From assembly GCA_016928125.1 (NCBI GenBank), contig JAFGLK010000243.1:1-6571 (forward strand): a stretch of 6,571 bases of DNA. Reading direction: 5' to 3'. Origin of the DNA: Anaerolineae bacterium. GTDB lineage: Bacteria; Chloroflexota; Anaerolineae; UBA1429. Positions 6,478 to 6,571 of the stretch are shown piece after piece (the stretch's first letter is position 1; the number at the start of each line of letters is the position of its first letter). The position numbers and the translations under genes were made by a program. The notes below the pieces were generated by a model. That model was not told the DNA's origin and searched no databases. It saw only the letters and a program-made list of their open reading frames with translations.

Positions 6478-6571
6478 TCAGGTTCTCCCAAAGTAGCGTT
6501 CCAACTCGCCCTGGCTGACATGGATCATCGTGGGGCGCCCATGGGGGCAGGTGTGTGGCAGTGCCGTGCGC
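6478..6571 (-). CDS. mutL: DNA mismatch repair protein MutL, C-terminal 30 residues only
   Basis: The minus strand is open from the window edge to a TGA at 6480-6478. It encodes 30 residues that include CPHGRPTMIHVSQGELERYF. The CPHGRP motif followed within about 15 residues by an EL-x-x-x-F ending is the typical extreme C-terminus of MutL/PMS2-type proteins with metal-dependent endonuclease activity; its Cys and His help bind zinc. MutL links mismatch recognition by MutS to strand removal, and in such species it nicks the strand itself instead of relying on MutH. The N-terminal GHKL ATPase domain and most of the endonuclease domain lie outside the window. The PspC-like gene follows 65 bases downstream on the same strand. 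Confidence 0.92.
   Translation of the reverse strand, partial: RTALPHTCPHGRPTMIHVSQGELERYFGRT

Overview
The window is a GC-rich bacterial chromosome segment with five protein genes. Two of them are cut by the window edges. I see no rRNA, tRNA, CRISPR array, insertion sequence or phage gene. The organism is not a gammaproteobacterium of the E. coli type, because the mutL fragment carries the Cys-Pro-His-Gly-Arg-Pro motif of endonuclease-type MutL. A large STAND ATPase with TPR repeats, a PspC-like membrane protein and an LCAT-like hydrolase are together the sort of gene content I associate with Chloroflexota. That placement is an impression and not a proof.

Layout from left to right. (1) Positions 1-554, minus strand: the N-terminal part of an alpha/beta hydrolase of the LCAT-like lipase/acyltransferase family. 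It runs off the left edge just after its nucleophile Ser. (2) 617-3253, minus strand: an 878-residue STAND/NB-ARC-type ATPase with a long TPR tail. It starts at TTG behind a strong GGAGG site and lies 62 bases upstream of the hydrolase, probably in one operon. (3) 3254-3406: a compact divergent control region with two good sigma-A-type promoters facing away from each other. Their -35 hexamers overlap on a small palindrome. (4) 3407-5839, plus strand: a complete Lon (LonA) ATP-dependent protease, closed by a strong intrinsic terminator at 5860-5893. (5) 5948-6412, minus strand: a small PspC-domain membrane protein, convergent with lon. (6) 6478-6571, minus strand: the last 30 codons of mutL, upstream of the PspC gene and probably co-transcribed with it.

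lon, mutL and the PspC gene look like ordinary chromosomal functions (proteolysis, mismatch repair, envelope stress). The accessory part is the left half. The STAND protein has sensor-like repeats but no effector domain of its own, and it is followed by a predicted lipid-acting hydrolase with no secretion signal. This is a plausible sensor/effector pair, possibly a conflict or defence module. Its promoter is physically interlocked with that of lon, so the pair may share regulation with proteolytic stress responses.
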